Assembly (NCBI RefSeq): GCF_000153405.2
Contig: NC_020802.1
Coordinates: 701,883-765,882, forward strand
Direction: 5' to 3'
DNA length: 64,000 nucleotides
Source: Psychromonas sp. CNPT3
GTDB lineage: Bacteria > Pseudomonadota > Gammaproteobacteria > Enterobacterales > Psychromonadaceae
Part shown: one piece after another, positions 55,548 to 64,000 of the stretch
Layout of the letters: every line of letters begins with the position of its first letter
How positions within the stretch are numbered: position 1 is the first letter of the stretch
Position numbers and translations under genes: made by a program
The notes under the pieces: generated by a model
Told to the model about the DNA's origin: nothing
The model's database searches: none
The model's input: only the letters and a program-made list of their open reading frames with translations

Positions 55548-55582
55548 AACACTTAAATACAATTAACAGGTATTTAAGTGTT
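55548..55582. promoter_or_regulatory. 13-bp inverted repeat upstream of lpdA
   Basis: AACACTTAAATAC and GTATTTAAGTGTT, perfect arms with a 9-nt spacer, ending 31 nt before the lpdA ATG. The size and position suit an operator for a dimeric regulator or a leader hairpin. It does not match the PdhR, FNR or Fur consensus. Confidence 0.7.
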
Positions 55583-55613
55583 GGCATTATTGATATCCAA
55601 AATAGAGGTCAAG

Positions 55614-57044
55614 ATGAGTAAAGAAATTAAAGCACAAGTTGTTGTATTAGGATCGGGCCCTGCGGGTTATTCTGCTGCTTTTCGTGCTGCAGATTTAGGC
55701 TTAGAAACCGTTTTAGTTGAAAAATTTAGCACCTTAGGTGGTGTTTGTTTAAACGTGGGTTGTATCCCATCAAAAGCTTTATTGCACGTGTCTAAAGTAA
55801 TTGAAGAATCAAAAGCATTGGCTGCGCATGGCGTTTTATTTGGTGAACCAACGACAGATATTGATAAAATTCGTATTTGGAAAGATAAAGTAGTTACCCA
55901 GTTAACGGGTGGATTACAAGGCATGGCTAAAATGCGTCAAGTTACGACTGTGACAGGTTTTGGTAAATTTACGGGTCCGAATACCCTTGTCGTCGAGGGT
56001 GAAGATGGTCAAACGACTATTACCTTTGATAATGCAATCATTGCAGCGGGCTCTCGCCCTGTTAAATTACCCTTTATTCCACATGATGACTCACGTGTTT
56101 GGGACTCAACAGATGCACTTGAACTACGTTGTGTACCAAAACGCTTACTTGTTTTAGGTGGCGGTATTATCGGCCTTGAAATGGGAACAGTATATAAATC
56201 ATTAGGATCTGATGTTGATGTTGTTGAGTTTGCAGATCAATTAGTACCTGCTGCGGATAAAGATATCGTGCAGATTTATACTAAGAAAGTTAAAAATAAA
56301 TTCAATATTATGTTAGAAACGAAAGTAACGGCTGTTGAAGCGAAAGAAGATGCTTTATATGTTTCTTTTGAAGGCAAAAATGCACCTGCTGAAGCAAAAG
56401 CTTATGATGCGGTATTGGTTGCAGTTGGCCGCGTTCCAAACGGTTTATCGTTAGATGCTGAAAAAGCGGGGATCACGGTTACTGATCGCGGCTTTATTGA
56501 AGTTGATAAACAAATGCTGACTAATGTTGCACATATTCATGCCATTGGCGATGTTGTGGGTCAACCTATGCTTGCGCATAAAGGTGTGCATGAAGGTCAT
56601 GTTGCAGCTGAAGTTATTTCAGGTAAAAAACATTACTTTGATCCTAAAACAATTCCTTCTATTGCTTACACTGAGCCTGAAATGGCGTGGGTTGGTTTAA
56701 CAGAAAGAGAAGCAAAAGAGCAAGGCATCAACTATGAGAAATCTGTGTTCCCTTGGGCTGCATCGGGTCGCGCTATCGCATCTGATTGCGCTGATGGTAT
56801 GACTAAACTTATCTTTAATAAAGATACGCATCGTATTATTGGTGGCGCGATTGTTGGTACTAATGCTGGGGAGTTATTAGGTGAAATTGGTCTTGCTATC
56901 GAAATGGGTTGTGATGCTGAAGATATCGCATTAACTATTCATGCGCATCCAACATTACATGAATCAGTTGGCCTAGCTGCTGAAATTTATGAAGGCTCTA
57001 TTACTGATTTACCAAATGCAAAAGCGGTAAAGCGTAAGAAATAA
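55614..57044 (+). CDS. lpdA: Dihydrolipoamide dehydrogenase (E3)
   Basis: 476 residues. FAD loop GSGPAGYSAAFRAADLG, redox disulfide Cys45/Cys50 (GGVCLNVGC), NAD loop LGGGIIGLEMG and C-terminal catalytic His in IHAHPTLHES. It reoxidises lipoamide for the pyruvate, 2-oxoglutarate and glycine systems. ATG 55614 behind AGAGGTC is chosen over 55578. The 190-nt gap from aceF suggests it can also be transcribed alone. Confidence 0.97.
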   Translation: MSKEIKAQVVVLGSGPAGYSAAFRAADLGLETVLVEKFSTLGGVCLNVGCIPSKALLHVSKVIEESKALAAHGVLFGEPTTDIDKIRIWKDKVVTQLTGGLQGMAKMRQVTTVTGFGKFTGPNTLVVEGEDGQTTITFDNAIIAAGSRPVKLPFIPHDDSRVWDSTDALELRCVPKRLLVLGGGIIGLEMGTVYKSLGSDVDVVEFADQLVPAADKDIVQIYTKKVKNKFNIMLETKVTAVEAKEDALYVSFEGKNAPAEAKAYDAVLVAVGRVPNGLSLDAEKAGITVTDRGFIEVDKQMLTNVAHIHAIGDVVGQPMLAHKGVHEGHVAAEVISGKKHYFDPKTIPSIAYTEPEMAWVGLTEREAKEQGINYEKSVFPWAASGRAIASDCADGMTKLIFNKDTHRIIGGAIVGTNAGELLGEIGLAIEMGCDAEDIALTIHAHPTLHESVGLAAEIYEGSITDLPNAKAVKRKK

Positions 57045-57065
57045 GCTGATATATATATAAAAACA

Positions 57066-57106
57066 AAAAAGGCCATTTAGTGTATTACTAAATGGCCTTT
57101 TTTATA
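57066..57106. terminator. Bidirectional terminator lpdA / rluE
   Basis: AAAAAAGGCCATTTAGT / ACTAAATGGCCTTTTTT, 17-bp perfect stem with a 5-nt loop, between convergent genes. Confidence 0.95.
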
Positions 57107-57122
57107 TGTGTCGCGGTTAATG

Positions 57123-57767
57123 TTAGGCTTTTTTATAATGGCCGTTATCAATCCCCTCGATGTTCCATTGGCCAATAGAGTAACGAATGAGTCGTAGCGT
57201 AGGAAAGCCTATGTTAGCGGTCATACGTCTTACTTGGCGATTACGTCCTTCACAAATGGTAATGCTTAGCCAAGTGGTGGGAATGTTTTCACGTTGACGT
57301 ATAGGGGGCACACGGGGCCAAATTTTCGCGTCTTTTAAAAATTCAATTTTAGCGGGCAAGGTTAAGCCATCTTTAAGAATGACGCCTTGGCGAAGTTTAT
57401 CAAGATCGGCATCCGTTGGTGCGCCTTCGACTTGTACCCAGTATGTTTTATCTGTTTTTTTGTTTGGCTGCGTTATTTGAGCTTGTAATTTTCCATCATT
57501 AGTTAGCAGTAGTAGTCCTTCACTGTCTCTATCAAGACGCCCTGCTGCATAGACTTCTTTTTCCTCGATATAATCGGCTAAAGTACGTCGTTGGCCTTGC
57601 TCTGCGTCATCGGTGAACTGGCACAAAACATCAAAGGGTTTATTAAATAAAATGATTTTACGTGTGGCGCTCGTTATCGTCTTTTTTTCATTACGGGCAT
57701 ACTGAGGGCGTTTTAAAGAAGATCTTCGTGCCATATTATCGGCATGTTGCTTGGTTTTATGATGCAC
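57123..57767 (-). CDS. rluE: 23S rRNA pseudouridine synthase RluE
   Basis: 214 residues of the RsuA/RluB/E/F family. Catalytic Asp in [30 protein letters not shown] and [20 protein letters not shown] are RluE-type. No S4 domain, as expected for RluE, which modifies U2457. It starts at GTG 57767 behind AAGG; ATG 57734 is an alternative lacking a Shine-Dalgarno. Confidence 0.92.
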   Translation of the reverse strand: MHHKTKQHADNMARRSSLKRPQYARNEKKTITSATRKIILFNKPFDVLCQFTDDAEQGQRRTLADYIEEKEVYAAGRLDRDSEGLLLLTNDGKLQAQITQPNKKTDKTYWVQVEGAPTDADLDKLRQGVILKDGLTLPAKIEFLKDAKIWPRVPPIRQRENIPTTWLSITICEGRNRQVRRMTANIGFPTLRLIRYSIGQWNIEGIDNGHYKKA

Positions 57768-57871
57768 GTTAGCGCCTTAATAGAAATAAAAAGAGTGTAA
57801 CAGGATATCAGTAATACGCTTCTCACAAATTAAATTTATATCTCAATAAAAGACGCTGCTGGTCAGCTTTA

Positions 57872-57900
57872 TTGGACTATTTAGTTGTTTTCGCTATGAT
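57872..57900 (+). promoter_or_regulatory. Sigma-70 promoter of icd
   Basis: TTGGAC, 17 nt, TATGAT. The expected start near 57907 lies 84 nt before the ATG. Confidence 0.6.
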
Positions 57901-57990
57901 AATGCTCTAACTGACTATAAAGTAACAAAATCGCAACAATTATAGGTGCCCCAAAAAACACCTCTTATCACGCTTGTTAAAGGATATAAT

Positions 57991-60219
57991 ATGACCGATA
58001 AATCAGTAAAAATTATTTATACACTCACCGATGAAGCCCCGGCATTAGCGACCTATTCTCTTTTACCTATTGTTAATGCTTTTACCAATGTGGCAGATAT
58101 TGTCGTTGAAACGCGAGATATTTCATTAGCAACGCGTATTTTGTCACAATTCTCTCACTATTTATCGACCAAGCAGCAACGCCCTGATGCATTAGCCGAA
58201 TTAGGCGTTTTGGTTAAAGATGCCAGCGCTAATATTATTAAGCTGCCCAATGTCAGTGCCTCCATTCCACAATTAAAAACTGCCATCAAAGAATTACAAG
58301 CACATGGTTATGCTTTACCCGATTATCCAGAAACGCAAAGTTCGGATGAAGAGCGTGATATTGCTGCGCGTTATGCGCAAGTGCTCGGCAGTGCGGTTAA
58401 TCCTGTATTACGTGAAGGTAATTCAGATAGACGTGTTGCAGATGCGGTTAAACAATACGCAAAAGACAATCCACATCGCATGGGGGCGTGGTCGAGAGAG
58501 TCAAAATCACATGTTGCCAATATGCAACAGGATGATTTTTATGGCAGTGAACAATCCCACCTTTTAGGCCAAGATGATGATGTAAAAATTGAATTTGTAA
58601 ATAATACGGGTGAAATTACGGTATTAAAGGCATCAACACCCGTTTTAAAAGATGAATTGATCGATGCCTCTGTCATGAGTGTCACGGCGCTACGCAGCTT
58701 CTTTGAAATGCAAATGCAAGATGCTAAAGAGAATAACATCATGCTTTCATTGCACCTTAAAGCGACCATGATGAAAGTATCAGATCCTATTATGTTTGGT
58801 CATGCGGTGTCTGTTTATTTTAAAGATGTGTTTGCTAAACATGCACAAACGTTCAAAGAAATCGGCGTTGACGAACGTAATGGTTTAGGTGATGTTTATG
58901 CTAAAATCGCCACCTTAGAGTGTGCACTTAAAGAACAAATTGAAGCGGATATTAAAGCTGTTTATGCAACGCGTCCAAGCCTTGCGATGGTAGACTCGGA
59001 TAATGGTATTACTAATTTACACTCACCGAGTGATGTGATCATTGATGCCTCGATGCCGGCTATGTTACGCAGTAGTGGGAAAATGTGGAATGATCAAGGG
59101 CAACTTGAAGATACCAAAGCACTTATTCCTGATCGTTGTTATGCCGGTATTTATGCCGCCAGTATTGATTTTTGCCGTGAACATGGCGCCTTTGATCCTC
59201 GCACTATGGGTAATGTCTCTAATGTTGGCTTAATGGCGCAAAAGGCCGAAGAGTATGGCTCTCATGATAAAACCTTTGCAATGCAAGGCGCCGGTAAAGT
59301 GCGCGTTGTGAATAATGCGGGTAAGGTGTTAATGGAGCATAGCGTTGACAAAGGTGATATCTGGCGTATGTGTCAGGCAAAAGATTTACCTATTCGTGAT
59401 TGGGTACGTCTCGCGGTTAGTCGTGCTAAAACAACCGGGCAAGTGACTGTTTTTTGGCTCGATGAAGCGCGTGCTCATGATCGAAACTTGATTGTTAAAG
59501 TGCAGGCTTATTTAAAGGATCATAATACGCAAGGGTTAGATATTCGTATTATGGCGCCAAATGTCGCGATTAAATTTACTTTAGCGCGTGTCCTTGCGGG
59601 TGAAAATACCATTTCGGTAACGGGTAATGTGTTGCGTGATTATTTAACCGATCTTTTCCCTATTTTAGAGCTTGGCACCAGTGCAAAAATGCTTTCTATC
59701 GTGCCTTTACTTAGCGGTGGTGGGTTGTTTGAAACGGGCGCCGGAGGCTCTGCGCCAAAACATGTACAACAATTTGTGCAAGAGAACCACTTACGTTGGG
59801 ACTCGTTAGGAGAATTTTTAGCGTTAGCCGTCTCCTTAGAAGATGTCGCTCAAAAAACCAAAAGTGCACAAGCGAAAGTATTAGCAGATTGCTTGCATAT
59901 TGCCAATAGCCAGTTCCTAAAAGAAGATAAATCGCCTTCTCGCAAAGTCGGCGAGATTGATAATCGTGGTAGTCACTTTTATCTTGCGATGTATTGGGCG
60001 CAGGCATTGGCAGCGCAAAGCCAAGATAGTGTATTGCAATCGCGATTTGCACCCTTAGCGGAAAAGTTAGCGATGCACGAGCAAACGATTATACAAACGT
60101 TTAATGAGGTACAAGGTGTTGCTGCTGATTTAGGTGGGTATTTTGATATGGACCCTCTTAAAGTGAGTGCGTTGATGCGCCCAAGCCAAATTTTTAATGA
60201 TGCCATTTCTTCAATTTAG
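57991..60219 (+). CDS. icd: Monomeric NADP-dependent isocitrate dehydrogenase
   Basis: 742 residues: the large monomeric IDH type, not the 415-residue homodimeric one. Characteristic segments are [32 protein letters not shown] (here [15 protein letters not shown]), [22 protein letters not shown] and [11 protein letters not shown]. It oxidises isocitrate to 2-oxoglutarate in the TCA cycle. Monomeric IDHs are common in cold-adapted marine bacteria such as Colwellia. ATG 57991 follows AAAGGA; 57946 adds an atypical 15 residues. Confidence 0.96.
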   Translation: MTDKSVKIIYTLTDEAPALATYSLLPIVNAFTNVADIVVETRDISLATRILSQFSHYLSTKQQRPDALAELGVLVKDASANIIKLPNVSASIPQLKTAIKELQAHGYALPDYPETQSSDEERDIAARYAQVLGSAVNPVLREGNSDRRVADAVKQYAKDNPHRMGAWSRESKSHVANMQQDDFYGSEQSHLLGQDDDVKIEFVNNTGEITVLKASTPVLKDELIDASVMSVTALRSFFEMQMQDAKENNIMLSLHLKATMMKVSDPIMFGHAVSVYFKDVFAKHAQTFKEIGVDERNGLGDVYAKIATLECALKEQIEADIKAVYATRPSLAMVDSDNGITNLHSPSDVIIDASMPAMLRSSGKMWNDQGQLEDTKALIPDRCYAGIYAASIDFCREHGAFDPRTMGNVSNVGLMAQKAEEYGSHDKTFAMQGAGKVRVVNNAGKVLMEHSVDKGDIWRMCQAKDLPIRDWVRLAVSRAKTTGQVTVFWLDEARAHDRNLIVKVQAYLKDHNTQGLDIRIMAPNVAIKFTLARVLAGENTISVTGNVLRDYLTDLFPILELGTSAKMLSIVPLLSGGGLFETGAGGSAPKHVQQFVQENHLRWDSLGEFLALAVSLEDVAQKTKSAQAKVLADCLHIANSQFLKEDKSPSRKVGEIDNRGSHFYLAMYWAQALAAQSQDSVLQSRFAPLAEKLAMHEQTIIQTFNEVQGVAADLGGYFDMDPLKVSALMRPSQIFNDAISSI

Positions 60220-60613
60220 GTTATTTACTTTCATTTTTAAAGGTGCTTTTTAGCACCTTTTTTTATGCGCCATAGAAAATGCAAGTAGAGCATGCATGGA
60301 GGGTACGATGTATCTTTTGAAAAAATTAAGAAAATTAGATATTTAACGCCTTAAACGGTAGAATGTCATCATAATTACGCCCGTTATATAGAACAATAAT
60401 GTATGAGCTTATGCTTACACGATGGCTATGTGCGTTGTTTATTTGGAGAGGGGTTTGGCCGTTTTATTATGCCACAAAGAAAACTTCCTTGGATAAAAAT
60501 TAATTGTTTGTTGTTGGTTTTGTGTTATCCGTCAACAAGCTGAGTATAACGGTAAATAAGAGAGAATAGAGTGATGCATGCATTGTTCTCTTCTCTTAAT
60601 GAAGGACATATTT
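60220..60613. other. Intergenic icd-gltB
   Basis: 394 nt. The icd terminator lies at its start. An imperfect AAGAGAGAA...TTCTCTTCTCTT fold is visible at 60557-60600 before gltB. No gene was recognised. Confidence 0.6.
60239..60264 (+). terminator. Terminator of icd
   Basis: AAAGGTGC / GCACCTTT stem with a 6-nt loop and T-tract. Confidence 0.9.
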
Positions 60614-63600
60614 ATGACGAAGAAAGAGCAAACGGCTCAGGGACTTTATGTACCAGAAATGGAACATGATGCTTGTGGTATCGGCTTTGTTGCCCACCTG
60701 AAAAATAAAAAATCACATTTAATCATTACTCAAGCTCTTGAGATGCTTGCGCGTATGGAACATCGTGGTGGTCAAGGTTGCGATCCCTGTAGTGGTGATG
60801 GCGCTGGAATTTTATTACAAAAACCGCATGAGTTTTTAGTGACCGAGGCATTAAAAAATGGCCTGAAGTTACCAAAGGCAGATCAATATGGGGTGGGATC
60901 AATTCTTTTTCCTCAAAATGCAGATCAGCGCAGTCAATGTCGAGATATTTTAGCGCGCACCGCAGAGCGTTTGCAGCTTGAAGTCATAGGTTATCGGGTA
61001 TTACCAACAGATAACTCGATGATCGGGGCAGATCCTCTGAGCAGTGAGCCTCAGTTTGAACATATGTTCGTCACCGGTGGCGAAAACATGGCGCCGGCAG
61101 AATTAGAGCGTAAGTTATTTATTTTACGTAATTATTCGACCCGGATCTGTTTAGAGTCAGTGTCTGGTATTGAAGATAATTTTTATATTAATACCTTCTC
61201 TTATAAAACACTTGTATATAAAGGCCAGCTCACCACAGAGCAGGTTCCTCAGTACTTCTTAGATCTACAAAATCCGAGTATGGTCACCGCACTTGCTTTA
61301 GTGCATTCGCGTTTTTCAACCAATACTTTTCCGCGTTGGCGCTTAGCACAACCTTTTCGTTATATTGCGCATAACGGTGAAATAAATACCGTTCGTGGCA
61401 ATATTAACTGGATGAAGGCGCGTGAAGCCTTATTAGAAGCTAAATTCTTTAGTGCCACTGAACTTGAAATGTTAATGCCTATCTGCACGGATGGCATGTC
61501 AGATTCTGCAAGTTTTGATATGGCATTGGAATTGTTAGTGTTATCTGGGCGTAGTTTACCACATGCGTTAATGATGATGATCCCTGAAGCATGGCAAGAA
61601 AATAAAGAGATGGATAGCGACCGTCGCGCTTTTTATCAATATCATGCGAATTTAATGGAGCCTTGGGATGGGCCCGCTTCAGTTTGTTTCACCGATGGCG
61701 TGCAAGTTGGCGCAACACTTGATCGTAATGGTTTACGTCCTTCTCGCTATTGTGTCACCAACGATGACTTCTTGATAATGGCATCCGAAACGGGTGTGGT
61801 GGATATTGCACCTGAAAATATTAAATTACGTGGTCGTTTACAACCGGGTCGTATTTTTGTTGCTGATTTAGAGCAAGGCCGTATTATTTCTGATGATGAA
61901 ATTAAATCGGGCGTCGCAGAGCAGCAACCTTATGCGAAGTGGTTAACGGATAATTTAGTCACATTAGAGACGCAACCAGCACCTTTAGAGGTAAATATAC
62001 AACCTAATGATGGACAATTGTTGCGCAGGCTACAAGCGTTCGGCGTTAGCTCTGAAGAAGTCAGTGATATTATTTTACCGATGTTTAAAGATGCGAAAGA
62101 GCCTCTAGGTGCGATGGGAGCTGATTGGCCTTTGGCTATTTTCTCTCACCACTCACAACATTTATCTCATTATTTCAAGCAACTTTTTGCCCAAGTGACT
62201 AATCCGCCTATCGATCCTATTCGTGAGCGCATGGTTATGTCATTAACGACTTACCTCGGAAAAGACCAAAACTTATTGGCCGAAACACCATTGCATTGTC
62301 ATAAACTTGAATTGAGCTCTCCTCTTTTAAGTAATTCTCAGTTACAAAAAATCAGTGCGTTAGATGATAAACATCTGCAAGCTAAAACCCTCGAGACCCT
62401 CTTTTTAGCAACGGGTGAAACGGGGAATTTAGAAAAAGCATTAGCGCGTATATGTCGTTATGCAGAAGATGCCGTGCATGATGGCTATTCTATTATTATT
62501 TTATCCGATCGCAATGCGACCTCGGATCACGCTGCCATTCCCGCGATGTTAGTGACGGGTGCTGTGCACCATTATTTAATTAAGCGTGGCCTGCGCGCAT
62601 TATGTGACATTGTTGTTGAAACGGGTGATGTACGTGAAACGCACCACTTTGCAACCGTGATAGGCTATGGCGCCTCAGCTATCAACCCTTATTTAATTGA
62701 AGAGATGATAGTTGATTTACAGTCTAAAAATCGATTAGCTAAAGATAAAACAGTGGCCGATATCTTTGCTTTTTATAAGCTTGCAATTGATGCTGGACTC
62801 TTAAAAATATTCTCAAAAATGGGCATTTCGACTATTCAGTCTTATCAAGGTGCACAAATATTTGAAGCCTTAGGCATTAGTAAAAGTGTGGTTAATGCGT
62901 ACTTTACCGGTACGGTTACCCGCATCGAAGGTTTAAGTATTGATGATATTGGCAGTGAAATATTAGTGCGTCATCGTTTTGCTTACCCACTGCGTGAAGT
63001 GCCAATGCAACGTTTAGATGTGGGCGGTGTTTACCAATGGAAACAACGTGGTGAAAAACATCTCTTTAATCCAGAAACTATTTCTTTATTACAACAATCA
63101 ACACGTAATAAAGATTATGCTCAATTTAAAAAATATGCTGAAGTCGTTGATGCACAAGGTGATGACGCGGCGACGCTGCGCAGTCAATTTGAGTTTGTGG
63201 TTAGCGAAAATGGCCCGATAGATATCGATAAAGTGGAATCGGCGCAGCAAATATTGAAACGTTTTGCGACAGGCGCAATGAGCTTTGGCTCTATTTCTCA
63301 TGAAGCACATTCGACGCTGGCAATTGCGATGAACCGCATTGGTGCTAAGTCAAACTCGGGTGAAGGCGGTGAAGATCCACAACGCTTTTTCGTCAAAGAC
63401 AACGGCGACTGGGAGCGCTCTGCGATAAAACAAGTCGCATCAGGGCGTTTTGGTGTTACCTCATACTATTTAACCAATGCAGCCGAGATCCAAATTAAAA
63501 TGGCACAAGGTGCGAAGCCCGGTGAAGGTGGGCAGTTACCCGGTCATAAAGTCGATGACTGGATTGGTCGTACACGTCATTCAACCCCGGGTGTTGGTCT

Positions 63601-64000
63601 TATTTCTCCGCCACCTCATCATGACATTTACTCCATTGAAGATCTGGCGCAATTGATTTTCGATTTGAAAAATGCCAACCGTCACGGCAGGGTTAATGTA
63701 AAACTCGTATCAGAAGCGGGCGTCGGCACCATTGCAACCGGTGTTTGTAAGGCTAAAGCAGATGTTGTGCTTATTGCTGGGTTTGATGGCGGCACGGGAG
63801 CCTCTCCCTTGTCATCTATTCGCCATGCCGGATTACCTTGGGAACTCGGTCTTGCAGAAACGCATCAAACCTTAATGAAAAATGGTTTGCGTAACCGTAT
63901 CGTTGTACAAGCGGACGGGCAGATGAAAACACCTCGTGATTTAACCATTGCCACGTTACTTGGCGCGGAAGAATGGGGCGTTGCAACGGCAGCTTTAATT
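60614..64000 (+). CDS. gltB: Glutamate synthase (NADPH) large subunit GltB (partial, 3' end outside window)
   Basis: Open from ATG 60614 to the window edge, 1129 codons without a stop; full-length GltB is about 1480-1500. The N-terminal class II glutaminase domain has nucleophile Cys21 ([10 protein letters not shown]), exposed after propeptide removal. The central domain follows, then the FMN/Fe-S synthase domain ([53 protein letters not shown]). It converts glutamine and 2-oxoglutarate to two glutamates. RBS GAAGGA. gltD is expected downstream. Confidence 0.97.
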   Translation, partial: MTKKEQTAQGLYVPEMEHDACGIGFVAHLKNKKSHLIITQALEMLARMEHRGGQGCDPCSGDGAGILLQKPHEFLVTEALKNGLKLPKADQYGVGSILFPQNADQRSQCRDILARTAERLQLEVIGYRVLPTDNSMIGADPLSSEPQFEHMFVTGGENMAPAELERKLFILRNYSTRICLESVSGIEDNFYINTFSYKTLVYKGQLTTEQVPQYFLDLQNPSMVTALALVHSRFSTNTFPRWRLAQPFRYIAHNGEINTVRGNINWMKAREALLEAKFFSATELEMLMPICTDGMSDSASFDMALELLVLSGRSLPHALMMMIPEAWQENKEMDSDRRAFYQYHANLMEPWDGPASVCFTDGVQVGATLDRNGLRPSRYCVTNDDFLIMASETGVVDIAPENIKLRGRLQPGRIFVADLEQGRIISDDEIKSGVAEQQPYAKWLTDNLVTLETQPAPLEVNIQPNDGQLLRRLQAFGVSSEEVSDIILPMFKDAKEPLGAMGADWPLAIFSHHSQHLSHYFKQLFAQVTNPPIDPIRERMVMSLTTYLGKDQNLLAETPLHCHKLELSSPLLSNSQLQKISALDDKHLQAKTLETLFLATGETGNLEKALARICRYAEDAVHDGYSIIILSDRNATSDHAAIPAMLVTGAVHHYLIKRGLRALCDIVVETGDVRETHHFATVIGYGASAINPYLIEEMIVDLQSKNRLAKDKTVADIFAFYKLAIDAGLLKIFSKMGISTIQSYQGAQIFEALGISKSVVNAYFTGTVTRIEGLSIDDIGSEILVRHRFAYPLREVPMQRLDVGGVYQWKQRGEKHLFNPETISLLQQSTRNKDYAQFKKYAEVVDAQGDDAATLRSQFEFVVSENGPIDIDKVESAQQILKRFATGAMSFGSISHEAHSTLAIAMNRIGAKSNSGEGGEDPQRFFVKDNGDWERSAIKQVASGRFGVTSYYLTNAAEIQIKMAQGAKPGEGGQLPGHKVDDWIGRTRHSTPGVGLISPPPHHDIYSIEDLAQLIFDLKNANRHGRVNVKLVSEAGVGTIATGVCKAKADVVLIAGFDGGTGASPLSSIRHAGLPWELGLAETHQTLMKNGLRNRIVVQADGQMKTPRDLTIATLLGAEEWGVATAALI

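Noticed and set aside
1-64000. CRISPR array, prophage or defence island
   Set aside because: No regularly spaced repeats, cas genes, phage structural genes or restriction genes were seen.

Overview
The window is ordinary chromosome from an AT-rich gammaproteobacterium. I infer a cold-adapted marine Psychromonas-like member of the Alteromonadales/Vibrionales side: low GC, a polar-type flagellar cluster with CheV/CheR and FlgO/FlgP, sigma-54 flagellar promoters, a monomeric NADP isocitrate dehydrogenase, a rhombosortase, and SeqA/Pgm and Fur/FldA/YbfE synteny. No rRNA, CRISPR, prophage or intact transposase gene is visible.

Layout. 1-6000: tcdA (cut by the window edge), a YhcC-type radical SAM gene, a histidine kinase/HD-GYP regulator pair, ubiK and a DUF2750 gene. 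6000-10900 (minus): rraB, plsC, parC and hemL. 11000-14750: clcA, a DUF6776-like gene, erpA and a TRIC-type membrane protein. 14870-17280 (minus): fur, fldA, ybfE, a DUF2788 gene and ybfF, divergent from seqA-pgm. 19900-21740: a DUF406 protein and a DEAD-box helicase. 21740-23460 is a 1.7-kb gene-poor stretch with hairpins. It is followed by a 51-residue DUF5993 gene, a DsbB-like gene and tRNA-Arg(CCU).

25000-44900 is the flagellar/chemotaxis block: flgO, flgP, flgN-flgM-flgA (minus), cheV-cheR, flgBCDE, flgFG, flgI, an inserted NhaC-like antiporter gene (minus), flgJK, flgL and flagellin. The promoters can be read directly. Six sigma-54 sites (GG and GC exactly 12 nt apart) precede flgP, flgB, flgF, flgJ, flgL and flagellin. 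Two perfect sigma-28 sites precede flgO and flgM. flgH (L-ring) is missing from its expected place between flgG and flgI, and flgT is not beside flgO. The cluster is split twice, by the antiporter gene between flgI and flgJ and by a miniature inverted-repeat element between flgK and flgL. In both cases the downstream gene has its own sigma-54 promoter.

45870-64000 holds a YejM/LapC-type sulfatase-fold protein, rhombosortase, tapT, arfB, the pdhR-aceE-aceF-lpdA pyruvate dehydrogenase locus with a PdhR box and a possible FNR site, rluE, icd and the first 1129 codons of gltB.

Two dispersed non-coding repeat families were found by eye: a ~162-bp foldback element with terminal inverted repeats (three copies, one inverted) and a ~130-bp repeat (two copies).
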